The notes under the pieces: generated by a model
What the model saw: the letters and a program-made list of their open reading frames with translations, nothing else
What the model was told of the DNA's origin: nothing
Database searches by the model: none
Program-made: the position numbers and the translations under genes
Assembly: GCF_038024855.1 (NCBI RefSeq)
Contig: NZ_CP139089.1
Coordinates: 2,328,501-2,392,500, forward strand
Length of the DNA: 64,000 bases
DNA from: Methylocella tundrae
GTDB lineage: Bacteria; Pseudomonadota; Alphaproteobacteria; Rhizobiales; Beijerinckiaceae
Direction: 5' to 3'
Shown here: positions 1 to 7,183 of the stretch, piece by piece
Numbering within the stretch: the first letter of the stretch is position 1
How the letters are laid out: each line of letters begins with the position of its first letter

Positions 1-170
1 AGGGCGTTGCCTGCAAGCTGATCGGCGATGTCATCGCGCCGATGGTAGAGTTGGCAGGCGCCGCCTTCCTGAAAGAGCTCGACATCATCACCATCGACGA
101 TATCTGCCATCGCGCCGAAGAGCTGAAACTCACCGACGATGCGCCGCCGGGGACCGATTTCACGATATAG
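1..170 (+). CDS. C-terminal end of an unidentified protein (partial)
   Basis: An open frame enters from the left edge (first complete codon at base 3) and ends at a TAG at 168-170. It encodes about 55 residues, ending in a stretch rich in Asp, Glu, Ile and Leu with the last residues GTDFTI. Codon use is GC-rich at third positions, like the neighbouring genes, which supports real coding. I do not recognise the family from this tail. The stop codon overlaps the left arm of an intergenic inverted repeat. Confidence 0.5.
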   Translation, partial: GVACKLIGDVIAPMVELAGAAFLKELDIITIDDICHRAEELKLTDDAPPGTDFTI

Positions 171-206
171 AGCGGAACGCGTTCAGGCGGAATCGCATTC
201 CGCTCT
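169..206. repeat. Intergenic palindromic repeat, family R1, copy 1
   Basis: The arms AGAGCGGAA (169-177) and TTCCGCTCT (198-206) are perfect inverted complements around a 20-base loop. The stretch that follows, to about 240, includes TTTTAACGCATGATG and resembles the copy near 43.6 kb. Similar arms recur at 2.2 kb. It forms a hairpin just after the stop of the partial gene and may serve as its 3' end. Confidence 0.6.
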
Positions 207-256
207 TTACGCCATTGTTTTAACGCATGATGTTCATATCGCGCGCGCCCCCAAGT

Positions 257-856
257 TCAGGACGCCGGAAAGCCGCCTTCAAAAACAAAGTCCGACTGCG
301 GATTGCGGCTGTTCGGTTTTTCTCTTTCGCGCGCGGCTTCTGGCAGAATGGATTTGTCGCCGACGCGTCCGATGGCGATTGCGGCCTCCACCCGGCAATC
401 GTCGGGGGCGTTGAGTTCGATCGCCGCGCGGGGAATGTCAAAGCCGGTCATGGCATGCGCGGCATAACCCGAACGCCAGGCCTGGAGAGCCAGATAGCCC
501 CAGGCCGCGCCGGCGTCGAATGAATGACTATGCGATGCGACGGCCTCCGTTTTGCCCGGCGGCGTGAAGGCTTCCTTTGACAGAACGATGATCAGCATCG
601 AGGCGTTTTTGGCCCACGACTGATTGAATTCGCTGAGAAGCCCCAGGAATTTCGTGAATGCCGGCGTGTCGCGCTTGGCGTAAAGAAAGCGCCAGGGCTG
701 CGAATTATACGAGGAGGGCGCCCAGCGCGCCGCCTCGAAAATCGTCCGGAGATCGGCGTCGGGGATCGCTTCTCCGGTAAAGGCGCGCGGCGACCAGCGT
801 TCAAGGAACAACGCTTCGATCGGATAATCGGCGGCGCGTGAATTGGCGGTTGTCAT
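257..856 (-). CDS. Nitroreductase-family FMN oxidoreductase
   Basis: The 199-residue protein fits the compact nitroreductase family, which uses FMN and NAD(P)H to reduce nitro groups, quinones or related acceptors in the cytoplasm. The N-terminal RWSPRAF motif (about residues 21-27) and ARWAPSSYNSQPWRF (about 43-57) are the typical phosphate- and flavin-contacting segments; a later WGYLALQAW helix and GRVGD segment near residue 164 also fit. Length is normal for the family. The ATG at 856 gives a natural N-terminus. It stands alone, convergent with the partial gene on its left and codirectional with the sulfate-binding protein gene on its right. The true substrate cannot be read from sequence. 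Confidence 0.88.
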   Translation of the reverse strand: MTTANSRAADYPIEALFLERWSPRAFTGEAIPDADLRTIFEAARWAPSSYNSQPWRFLYAKRDTPAFTKFLGLLSEFNQSWAKNASMLIIVLSKEAFTPPGKTEAVASHSHSFDAGAAWGYLALQAWRSGYAAHAMTGFDIPRAAIELNAPDDCRVEAAIAIGRVGDKSILPEAAREREKPNSRNPQSDFVFEGGFPAS

Positions 857-984
857 ATCGGGGAACTCCGTCCGGCCCTCCTGTCAGAAGAGCGCATCAG
901 CGTGCAGGACTCCGCCGTCTCAAGCGAGCCCGGAAACATGCTTGGCCCTTCTAGCGAAGACGCCGGCCCGTGTCGCGAATGACC

Positions 985-2019
985 TCAGTGACCCGCGTAG
1001 ATTTGATCGAATACGCCGCCATTGGCGAAGAATTTCGCCTGCGCTTTTTGCCACCCGCCAAAGTCGCCATCGACCGTGACCAGCGGAATATGGGCGAGAC
1101 GCGCAAGGTCCCTGGGGTCGGCGAATTCCGGCTTGACAGGGTGATAATAGTTCTTGGCGATGATCGCCTGCGCCTTCGGCGAATAAAGGAAATCCAGAAA
1201 GGCCTCGGCCACCTTACGGCTATTATTGGCGTCGACATTGCCATCGACGAGGGCGACGGGCGGCTCGGTCAGAACCGAGATCGAAGGCGCGACGACCTCG
1301 AATTTGTCTTTGCCGAACTCCTCAGAGGCGAGAAAGGCGTCGTTTTCCCAGGAAATCAGCACATCGCCCTGCCCGCGTTGCGCGAAGCTGATGGTCGAAC
1401 CGCGCGCGCCTGTGTCAAGAACCGGCGTGTTCTTGTAGATCGCCGCAACGAAGTCTTTGATCCGGGCCTCGTCCCCGTTGAATTTTCTGGCGGCGTAGCC
1501 CCAGGCGGCCAGAAAATTCCAGCGCGCGCCGCCCGACGTCTTGGGATTTGGCGTAATGACGGAGACGCCCGGCCTGATCAGATCGTCCCAGTCCTTGATC
1601 CCCTTGGGATTGCCTTTGCGGACAAGGAACACGATCGTCGATGTGTAGGGGGTCGAATTGTTCGGCAGCCGTTTCTGCCAGTCGGCTGGAATCTTCCCCG
1701 TCTTGCCGGCGATGGCGTCGATATCGGCGGCGAGCGCCAGAGTGACGACGTCAGCTGGCAAGCCGTCGATCACCGCGCGCGCCTGCCCGCCCGAGCCGGC
1801 ATGGGAGCTGCGCACGGCCACCGTCTCTCCCGTCTTGGCTTTCCACTCGGCGCTGAAAGCTTCGCTGATCGCGCGGTAAAGCTCGCGCGTCGGATCATAT
1901 GAGGCGTTGAGCAATTCGCTCGCGGCCTGCGCCTGCCACCCGGGGAAAAGGGGCGACGGCGCCATGAGGGCCAAAGCCGCGCCGAAAATCGCAAAGGTGA
2001 AGGGCCGGGCCTTGAACAT
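985..2019 (-). CDS. sbp: Sulfate ABC transporter periplasmic substrate-binding protein
   Basis: The 344-residue protein begins with a Sec signal peptide (hydrophobic core about residues 8-22, likely cleavage near AQA at about 32) and continues with a family-typical mature start, [15 protein letters not shown]. Internal motifs such as [23 protein letters not shown] and [18 protein letters not shown] are hallmarks of the Sbp/CysP sulfate- or thiosulfate-binding proteins. It would capture sulfate in the periplasm for a CysUWA-type permease; those permease genes are not in this window, so it is an orphan here. GGAG lies 7 bases before the ATG. A near-perfect palindrome at 2043-2060 sits in its promoter region, consistent with sulfur-responsive control. 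Confidence 0.92.
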   Translation of the reverse strand: MFKARPFTFAIFGAALALMAPSPLFPGWQAQAASELLNASYDPTRELYRAISEAFSAEWKAKTGETVAVRSSHAGSGGQARAVIDGLPADVVTLALAADIDAIAGKTGKIPADWQKRLPNNSTPYTSTIVFLVRKGNPKGIKDWDDLIRPGVSVITPNPKTSGGARWNFLAAWGYAARKFNGDEARIKDFVAAIYKNTPVLDTGARGSTISFAQRGQGDVLISWENDAFLASEEFGKDKFEVVAPSISVLTEPPVALVDGNVDANNSRKVAEAFLDFLYSPKAQAIIAKNYYHPVKPEFADPRDLARLAHIPLVTVDGDFGGWQKAQAKFFANGGVFDQIYAGH

Positions 2020-2042
2020 TGAGCTGCTCCGCTACTTGTATA

Positions 2043-2060
2043 CTGTTTCTATAGAGACAG
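2043..2060 (-). promoter_or_regulatory. Palindromic candidate operator upstream of sbp
   Basis: CTGTTTCTATAGAGACAG is an 18-base palindrome with a single mismatched pair. It is centred about 32 bases before the sbp ATG. On the minus strand a TTGACT lies just upstream at 2069-2074, a possible -35 element, so the palindrome would overlap the -10 region, where a repressor could act. The cognate regulator is not identifiable from the window. Confidence 0.45.
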
Positions 2061-2200
2061 TGATCTAAGTCAAGGCGCAGCGCCGCGCGCGCCGCGGTTG
2101 CGGCGGGCGCGCATTTGCAAGTTTTGCGTTTCGCGGAAACGTTCTGGAGGACCAGGCGCGGGCGACCCGGCGCCCCTTTTTTCGCAAATGATGCTTAGTT

Positions 2201-2298
2201 AGAGCGGAATGCGCCTGAGCGGAATTGCATTCCGCTCCTTGCGCCTTTGTTCTACCGCAAGGCGCCGGCCGAAAAGTCCGCGGCTTTCCGGGGTCATG
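2201..2298. repeat. Intergenic palindromic repeat, family R1, copy 2
   Basis: GAGCGGAAT (2202-2210) and ATTCCGCTC (2229-2237) are perfect inverted arms. About 30 bases later comes a CCGAAAAGTCCGCGGCTTTCCGG segment, a second hairpin also seen in the copies at 6.9, 43.6 and 56.8 kb. The element fills most of the space between the sbp promoter and the stop of the TPR lipoprotein gene. Confidence 0.6.
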
Positions 2299-2300
2299 CC

Positions 2301-3194
2301 CTAGGAATGCCCGCTTCGCGACAGGCCGTCCTTGGCGAGCTGATTGGCTGGATCAAACACCAGCGCGCGCTGATAGGACTCAACGGCTTTGGCGCGGTCG
2401 CCTGATTTCTCATAGGCGAGGCCAAGGCCGGCCCAGGCGTCGGGGTTCTTGTTGTTGACATTGAGCGCGGCGTTGAAATCCTCGATCGCCTTGTCATATT
2501 TACCGACGGCGATGAGGCTTTGTCCGCGCGCCTGATAAGGCGCTCCGGCGAAGGGATCGCGATCGATCGCATTATCGAAATCGGTGATCGCCTGCGGATG
2601 ATTGCCTTCGCGCTGATAGATGAGGCCGCGCGCATGAAAGGCCTGCGCGTTCTCGGGATTGAGCCTGATCGCCTGATCGAGATCGGCGTGGGCGGCGTCG
2701 AGATTGCCCTGCACCCGTTCGAGATTGGCGCGGCCGAGATAGGCGGGGGCGTGATTTGGATCGGCGGCGATGGCGTCGTTGAAGTCCGTCATGGCGGCGT
2801 CGTTGCGGTTGACCTGTCGATAGGCGAGCGCCCGATTGGTCAGCGTCGCGGCGTTCGGCGAGATCTTGATCGCCTGACTGAAATCGGCGATCGCTTCGGG
2901 AAATTTGCCGATCTTCGCGTAAGCGACGCCTCGCGTATTATAGGCTTCCCCGCTGTTGGGATTGCGCTGCACGACCTCGGTCAGCGATGCGAGATTGGCC
3001 TGCGCTTCCTGCGGCGATTGGCTCGCCACCTCGGCGACTCCGGTTCCCGCCTTCCCGATCACATTATTCGTCGATTCGCAGCCTGCGAGCGCCAAAGCGG
3101 CAATCGCCAGCGCCGAGCAAGGACCCGTCAGGCGCCGCAACGGCGTCGCTCGCTTGGCCCTCGTCGCCTTGGCCCTGGTCGCGAAAGCCGCCAT
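2301..3194 (-). CDS. TPR-repeat lipoprotein
   Basis: The 297-residue protein has a basic N-terminus, a hydrophobic stretch and a LAGC lipobox at about residues 36-39, so it should be processed by signal peptidase II and anchored in a membrane facing the periplasm. The rest, from about residue 70 to 290, is an array of roughly six tetratricopeptide repeats with regular NPN/DPN/NPEN turn motifs (for example AYNTRGVAYAKIGKFPEAI). Such proteins are protein-interaction scaffolds comparable to NlpI in architecture, but no specific partner can be named. GAGG precedes the ATG by 8 bases. It lies downstream of rpsU in the same direction with a 92-base gap. Confidence 0.85.
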   Translation of the reverse strand: MAAFATRAKATRAKRATPLRRLTGPCSALAIAALALAGCESTNNVIGKAGTGVAEVASQSPQEAQANLASLTEVVQRNPNSGEAYNTRGVAYAKIGKFPEAIADFSQAIKISPNAATLTNRALAYRQVNRNDAAMTDFNDAIAADPNHAPAYLGRANLERVQGNLDAAHADLDQAIRLNPENAQAFHARGLIYQREGNHPQAITDFDNAIDRDPFAGAPYQARGQSLIAVGKYDKAIEDFNAALNVNNKNPDAWAGLGLAYEKSGDRAKAVESYQRALVFDPANQLAKDGLSRSGHS

Positions 3195-3286
3195 CCGGTC
3201 ATCCTCATCCGCCAGTCGAACGGCCTTGCGGCCCCAACCTGCTTTAAGTGCGTCAATGATCGAACTTGGATCGAAGCCGTGAAAAA

Positions 3287-3526
3287 TCAGCGAACGCCGA
3301 GAACAGGCTTCGGCTTCATCGGCAGGAGGCCTTCACGCTGCATCTTCTTACGGGCCAGCTTGCGCGCGCGGCGAATGGCTTCGGCCTTCTCGCGAGCGCG
3401 CTTTTCGGACGGCTTCTCATAATGGCCACGAAGCTTCATCTCGCGGAAAATGCCCTCGCGCTGCATTTTTTTCTTGAGCGCCTTGAGGGCCTGATCGACA
3501 TTATTGTCGCGAACGAGAACTTGCAC
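3287..3526 (-). CDS. rpsU: 30S ribosomal protein S21
   Basis: The 79-residue basic protein starts [20 protein letters not shown] and continues with the KMQREG and [17 protein letters not shown] helices of bacterial S21, which binds the 30S platform near the anti-Shine-Dalgarno region and helps initiation. The start codon is GTG at 3526, chosen because it yields the invariant family N-terminus and has AAGGA about 9 bases upstream; the nearby ATG at 3530 is out of frame. Length is normal for alphaproteobacteria. It sits downstream of purE-purK, a gene order seen in many Hyphomicrobiales. Confidence 0.96.
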   Translation of the reverse strand: MQVLVRDNNVDQALKALKKKMQREGIFREMKLRGHYEKPSEKRAREKAEAIRRARKLARKKMQREGLLPMKPKPVLGVR

Positions 3527-3544
3527 GCATGAGTCCTTGATGTG

Positions 3545-3695
3545 ACGTCAGACGCCGCTTAGCGCGACGGAGCCGACAGGAATGATGGAACAGAAAATCC
3601 GGCGCTGAAAAGCGCCTGAAACTTGAAAGACAGGCGAATAGCAGCATCGGGGCCCGCTGTCCAGAGTTCGCCCGCCGCTCACGGCGAAAACCTTG
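3545..3695 (-). ncRNA. Candidate structured RNA, possibly 6S-like, between purK and rpsU
   Basis: The 173-base gap can fold end to end on the minus strand. CGCCG..AGCG (3686-3676) pairs with CGCT..CGGCG (3564-3553); an open internal loop of 14 bases on one side and about 10 on the other follows; then GACAG (3661-3657) pairs with CTGTC (3579-3575). A perfect GGCGCT/AGCGCC hairpin (3616-3601) sits inside. Closing stem, large central bubble and inner stem match the general plan of 6S RNA, and the segment AGCGGGCC at the bubble edge also occurs in E. coli 6S. The inner hairpin could instead be the purEK terminator, since GGATTTTCTG follows it. Placement next to purK is suggestive only. Confidence 0.4.
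3592..3616 (-). terminator. Possible purEK terminator
   Basis: On the minus strand GGCGCT-TTTC-AGCGCC forms a perfect 6-bp hairpin at 3616-3601, followed after three bases by TTTT. It lies 84 bases past the purK stop. The weak T tract and its position inside a larger foldable region make this tentative. Confidence 0.4.
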
Positions 3696-3699
3696 GACT

Positions 3700-4812
3700 T
3701 CACGCCTTGTGGCCCGGCGCAACGCGCGTCACATGCCCCATCTTGCGGCCGGCCCGGGCTTCCGCCTTGCCGTAAAGATGAAGGCTCGCCCCCGGCTCCC
3801 GGAGGACGCGCTCGAAGCCGAAGACCTCTTCGCCGATCAGATTTTCCATCTCGACCGTTTCGCCATGCCGCCATGTGGCGCCGAGCGGCCAGCCGACAAT
3901 GGCGCGGATATGCTGCTCGAATTGCGACGTCGCCGATCCGTCGAGCGTCCAGTGCCCGGAATTATGCACGCGCGGCGCAATTTCGTTGACGCGGAGCTGC
4001 TCGCCGCCGCCAGCCTGCTCGACAACGAACATTTCGACTGCGATGACCCCGACATAATCGAGCGCCTCAGCGATGGCGCGAGTCAGTTCGACGGCCTCCG
4101 CCGCCGTCCCGGGAGAGATGCGGGCAGGCGCGCGCGTCACTTTCAGAATATGATTCTCGTGCCTGTTTTCGCAGACGTCATAGGCGGCAAAAGCGCCGTC
4201 CGCGCCGCGCGCCGCGACGACGGACACCTCTTTTGCGAAAGGAACGATCGCCTCGAGAATCGCCGGGCCGCCGCCGAGAGAGCGGAAGGTGACGGCAAGA
4301 TCCGCGCCTTCGCGGACGAGAACCTGACCTTTGCCGTCATAGCCAAAACGCCGCGTCTTGAGAATCGACGGGCGTCCCAGCTGGGCCACTGCGCGGGCCA
4401 TTGATCCGGCGTCGTCGACACGCATATAGGCGGCGGTCGGAATGCCTATATCGGCGAGAAATTCCTTTTCGACGAGGCGATCCTGGCAGGCTGCGAGCGC
4501 CGCCGCGCTTGGCCGCACGAGACAAAGATCCGATAACAGCGCCGCAGTCCGCGCCGGAACGTTTTCGAATTCATAGGTGATCACGTCGACATTGGCGGCG
4601 AAAAAAGCGAGAGCGGCTTCGTCTTCGTAAGCCGCGACTGTCTTCTCGACGCAAACGTCAAAGGCGGGACTGTCCGGCTCCGGCGCAAAAATATGCGCCT
4701 TAAGGCCGAGGCCCGCCGCCGCCATTGCGAGCATGCGGCCCAATTGGCCGCCGCCGAGGATGCCGACGCGCGCGCCCGGGGCAAATGAGCCAGGGGAGAG
4801 TTGAAAGGCCAT
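3700..4812 (-). CDS. purK: N5-carboxyaminoimidazole ribonucleotide synthase
   Basis: The 370-residue enzyme joins bicarbonate to aminoimidazole ribonucleotide with ATP in de novo purine synthesis, and PurE then rearranges the product. The N-terminal GILGGGQLGRMLAMAA (about residues 15-30) is the PurK signature; the ATP-grasp domain shows KTRRFGYDGKGQVLV, EAIVPFAKEVSVV and, near the C-terminus, NEIAPRVHNSGHWT. Cytosolic. The ATG at 4812 is 5 bases after the purE stop, so the two are translationally close. The reading frame stays open well upstream inside purE in another frame, but the GILGGGQLG start fixes the N-terminus. Length is normal. Confidence 0.97.
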   Translation of the reverse strand: MAFQLSPGSFAPGARVGILGGGQLGRMLAMAAAGLGLKAHIFAPEPDSPAFDVCVEKTVAAYEDEAALAFFAANVDVITYEFENVPARTAALLSDLCLVRPSAAALAACQDRLVEKEFLADIGIPTAAYMRVDDAGSMARAVAQLGRPSILKTRRFGYDGKGQVLVREGADLAVTFRSLGGGPAILEAIVPFAKEVSVVAARGADGAFAAYDVCENRHENHILKVTRAPARISPGTAAEAVELTRAIAEALDYVGVIAVEMFVVEQAGGGEQLRVNEIAPRVHNSGHWTLDGSATSQFEQHIRAIVGWPLGATWRHGETVEMENLIGEEVFGFERVLREPGASLHLYGKAEARAGRKMGHVTRVAPGHKA

Positions 4813-4817
4813 GCCGC

Positions 4818-5357
4818 TCAGCCTTCGCGCACGGGCTCGACGGCCACCGCTTGTGTTTGCGCCTCCCGCCAGGCGAAGAGACGCGCGTCGAGGGCCGCGT
4901 CGGTCAAAGCAAGAATCGCCGCCGCAAGAAGCGCCGCGTTGATCGCGCCGGCGCGGCCGATCGCGAGGGCGCCGACGGGAACGCCAGCGGGCATCTGGAC
5001 GATCGACAGGAGCGAATCTTGTCCGTGCAGCGCCTTGGTCTCGATGGGAACGCCGAGCACCGGAAGCGCCGTCAAAGACGCCGTCATGCCGGGCAGATGA
5101 GCCGCGCCGCCGGCCCCCGCGACGATGACCTTGAAACCAGCCGCCTTCGCGCCCTTGGCGAACTCGTAGAGGCGGTCGGGCGTCCGGTGAGCCGACACGA
5201 TCCTGGTCTCGAAACCGACCTCGAGCTCGTCCAGCATGGCGGCGGCGTGGCGCATCGTCTCCCAATCGGACTGGCTGCCCATGATAATGGCGACGGGTTT
5301 TTGGGGAGCGGACAAAAGCGGCCTAAAGTCTTTGAATTTCGGCGAAGGGAGCGGCAT
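4818..5357 (-). CDS. purE: N5-CAIR mutase (PurE class I)
   Basis: The 179-residue protein carries the PurE signature [10 protein letters not shown], the SAHRTPDRL segment with the catalytic His, and [11 protein letters not shown] in the active site, so it should convert N5-CAIR to CAIR in purine synthesis as an octamer. I chose the ATG at 5357, which leaves about 25 residues before MGSQSDW; a longer frame reaches 5483 but would overlap the divergent gene start at 5482 and adds a low-complexity Arg-rich extension. It is the first gene of the purE-purK pair. No purine-repressor site is recognisable. Confidence 0.95.
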   Translation of the reverse strand: MPLPSPKFKDFRPLLSAPQKPVAIIMGSQSDWETMRHAAAMLDELEVGFETRIVSAHRTPDRLYEFAKGAKAAGFKVIVAGAGGAAHLPGMTASLTALPVLGVPIETKALHGQDSLLSIVQMPAGVPVGALAIGRAGAINAALLAAAILALTDAALDARLFAWREAQTQAVAVEPVREG

Positions 5358-5481
5358 AGACCAAGCGAAGGCGGCGCGCAAGGCTGTGCCACGGAGGCTG
5401 CGCCTTGAGCCGCGCGATCCCGTCCGAGCGCCGCGGGGGCGCTTAAGCGGCAGGCGATAGAAGGCTGCAAAGGCGAAAAGC

Positions 5482-6174
5482 ATGTTGACGCTGTTTTCAT
5501 ACCCGGAACTGTTCGGCGTCGCCGATAATAATCCCTACGGGCTCAAGGTCTTCGCATTCCTGAAGCTCTGCAAACTGCCTTTCCGGCACGAGCATATTTT
5601 CGACGCGAGATCCGCCCCGCGCGGGCAGTTGCCCTATATCGACGACGATGGCGAGATCATCGGCGACAGCGACGCGATCATCGCGCATCTCATTAATCGA
5701 CATCATCTCATGATCGACAGCGCCCTGTCCGCGCCGCAGCGCGATATCGACCTCATGCTCAGACGAACGCTCGACGACCTCTATTGGGTGATGTCCTACT
5801 CGCGCTGGCGCGACGAGCGGTATTGGCCCCTGTTTAGACATCAAATCCTGAAGACGCACGAGGGGGTGACGGCGCAGAGCCTCGAAGAGGCGCGAGACTA
5901 TAATTTCCAGCGCTATTACTATCAGGGGATCGGCCGTTATGATCGCGAGGAGGCCTACGCCCGTGGCCTCGCCGACCTCGAGGCGCTGGCGCATCTCGTC
6001 CCCGACGACGGTTTTCTGTTCGGCGCGCAGCCCAGCAGTATCGACGCCAGCATCTACGGCTTCATCGCCAACATGATTTTCTTCGACATCGACACGCCGC
6101 TCAAGGCTTTCGTCTCGGCGCAGGCAAACCTCCTGCGTCATTGCGAGGCCATTCACGCGGCCGTGTCGAGGTAG
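5482..6174 (+). CDS. GST-fold protein, metaxin/Fax-like
   Basis: The 230-residue protein has an N-terminal thioredoxin-like domain ([18 protein letters not shown], about residues 18-35, and [19 protein letters not shown], about 49-67) and an all-helical C-terminal domain ending with [13 protein letters not shown]. This matches the GST superfamily branch related to metaxins and failed-axon-connections proteins, common in alphaproteobacteria. There is no obvious catalytic Ser, Cys or Tyr of classical GSTs at the first strand apart from the SYPE segment, so glutathione conjugation is uncertain. It is divergent from purE with about 124 bases between the start codons. Confidence 0.75.
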   Translation: MLTLFSYPELFGVADNNPYGLKVFAFLKLCKLPFRHEHIFDARSAPRGQLPYIDDDGEIIGDSDAIIAHLINRHHLMIDSALSAPQRDIDLMLRRTLDDLYWVMSYSRWRDERYWPLFRHQILKTHEGVTAQSLEEARDYNFQRYYYQGIGRYDREEAYARGLADLEALAHLVPDDGFLFGAQPSSIDASIYGFIANMIFFDIDTPLKAFVSAQANLLRHCEAIHAAVSR

Positions 6175-6335
6175 TTGCGCGCGCACAACATCGCCGCACA
6201 AACCTGACCGGCGCTGAACAAACTTGGGCCGGCTCCGCGCCGCCACCCGCGCCGTGCCCAACTTTAGCCTCAAACCGCGGCAGGAGTAGCGCTCCGCCGC
6301 GTTCGCTCCGACGCGCAGACGATCAAAGGACAATA

Positions 6336-6914
6336 ATGGCTCTCCGTTTTACCCGCGCCTTGCTGTTTGCCGTCATCTTGTGCGGATCTCCGGCTTGGGC
6401 CCTCGATAACCCGCTCGGCGGTTTACTCACGCAGGGACCGATCGCGGATTTTCTCAATGTTTTTCAGCAACCGGCCATCCCGCGCCGGGTCGTCTCCTGG
6501 GACGGCGGCCAGCCTCCGGGAACGGTCGTCGTCTCGACAAGCGAGCGCCGCCTCTACTATGTCCTTCCGAACGGGCAAGCGATTCAATATGGCGTCGGCG
6601 TTGGCCGCGAGGGCTTTGCGTGGTCCGGCACGAAGAAAGTCACAATGATACGCGACTGGCCGGGCTGGACTCCCCCTCCACAAATGCTCAAGCGCCGGCC
6701 CGATCTGCCGCGCCACATGCCGGGCGGGATCGACAATCCGCTCGGAGCGCGGGCGATCTATCTCGGCTCGAGCTTCTATCGCATTCATGGGTCGAACGAG
6801 CCGGACACAATCGGCGCCGCCGTGTCGTCAGGCTGCATCCGCATGACCAACAGGGATGTCGTCGATCTCGCCGATCGAGTCAAAGTCGGCACGAAAGTGA
6901 TCGTGCTTCGTTAG
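6336..6914 (+). CDS. L,D-transpeptidase (YkuD domain)
   Basis: The 192-residue protein has a Sec signal peptide (LLFAVILCGSPAWA, about residues 9-22) and a YkuD domain. The catalytic motif appears as HGSNEPDTIG near 151-160 followed by SSGCIRM near 164-170, with Cys167 as nucleophile. Such enzymes form 3-3 cross-links in peptidoglycan or attach proteins to it in the periplasm. The ATG at 6336 has AAAGGA six bases upstream. The NTRE-like segment TSERRLYYVLPNG and VGVGREGF are typical of the short single-domain proteins found in multiple copies in Hyphomicrobiales. It is followed by an R1 repeat that may end its transcript. Confidence 0.93.
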   Translation: MALRFTRALLFAVILCGSPAWALDNPLGGLLTQGPIADFLNVFQQPAIPRRVVSWDGGQPPGTVVVSTSERRLYYVLPNGQAIQYGVGVGREGFAWSGTKKVTMIRDWPGWTPPPQMLKRRPDLPRHMPGGIDNPLGARAIYLGSSFYRIHGSNEPDTIGAAVSSGCIRMTNRDVVDLADRVKVGTKVIVLR

Positions 6915-7020
6915 AGAACGATGCCGAAAAGCGGGACCGGTTTTCGGGCGACGTCATGCTCCAACTTATTGGTTGAACGACGCATTCAGGAGCTGGATGG
7001 AATCGCGGCGCGATTCCATC
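6915..7020. repeat. Intergenic palindromic repeat, family R1, copy 3
   Basis: Two hairpins lie in tandem. CCGAAAA (6924-6930) pairs with TTTTCGG (6941-6947), and GATGGAATCG (6996-7005) pairs perfectly with CGATTCCATC (7011-7020). The same two-hairpin plan is found at 56.8 kb, with similar intervening sequence including TCTAACTTATTG-like bases. The remaining 160 bases up to the next gene show nothing recognisable. Confidence 0.65.
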
Positions 7021-7183
7021 AGCGCCATCCGGCTCCGGGCGTTGCGGCCCCAGGCGGATTCGAGGAGGCGCTTTGCCTCTTCTCGCCATGCGGAGCGAAA
7101 AAGGCTCCGGCAGCGCGCGAAAACGCCGGAAGACTATTAGGCTCTTTCGCCTTCCGCCGATTTGCGAACTCCGCTCGCGCGGC

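Noticed and set aside
970..1902. 310-codon plus-strand frame opposite the sulfate-binding protein
   Set aside because: The opposite strand encodes a complete Sbp with signal peptide and signature motifs.
2060..2074. FNR-like dyad before sbp (TTGAC-N4-ATCAC)
   Set aside because: Two deviations from the consensus, and the sequence overlaps a better -35 candidate.
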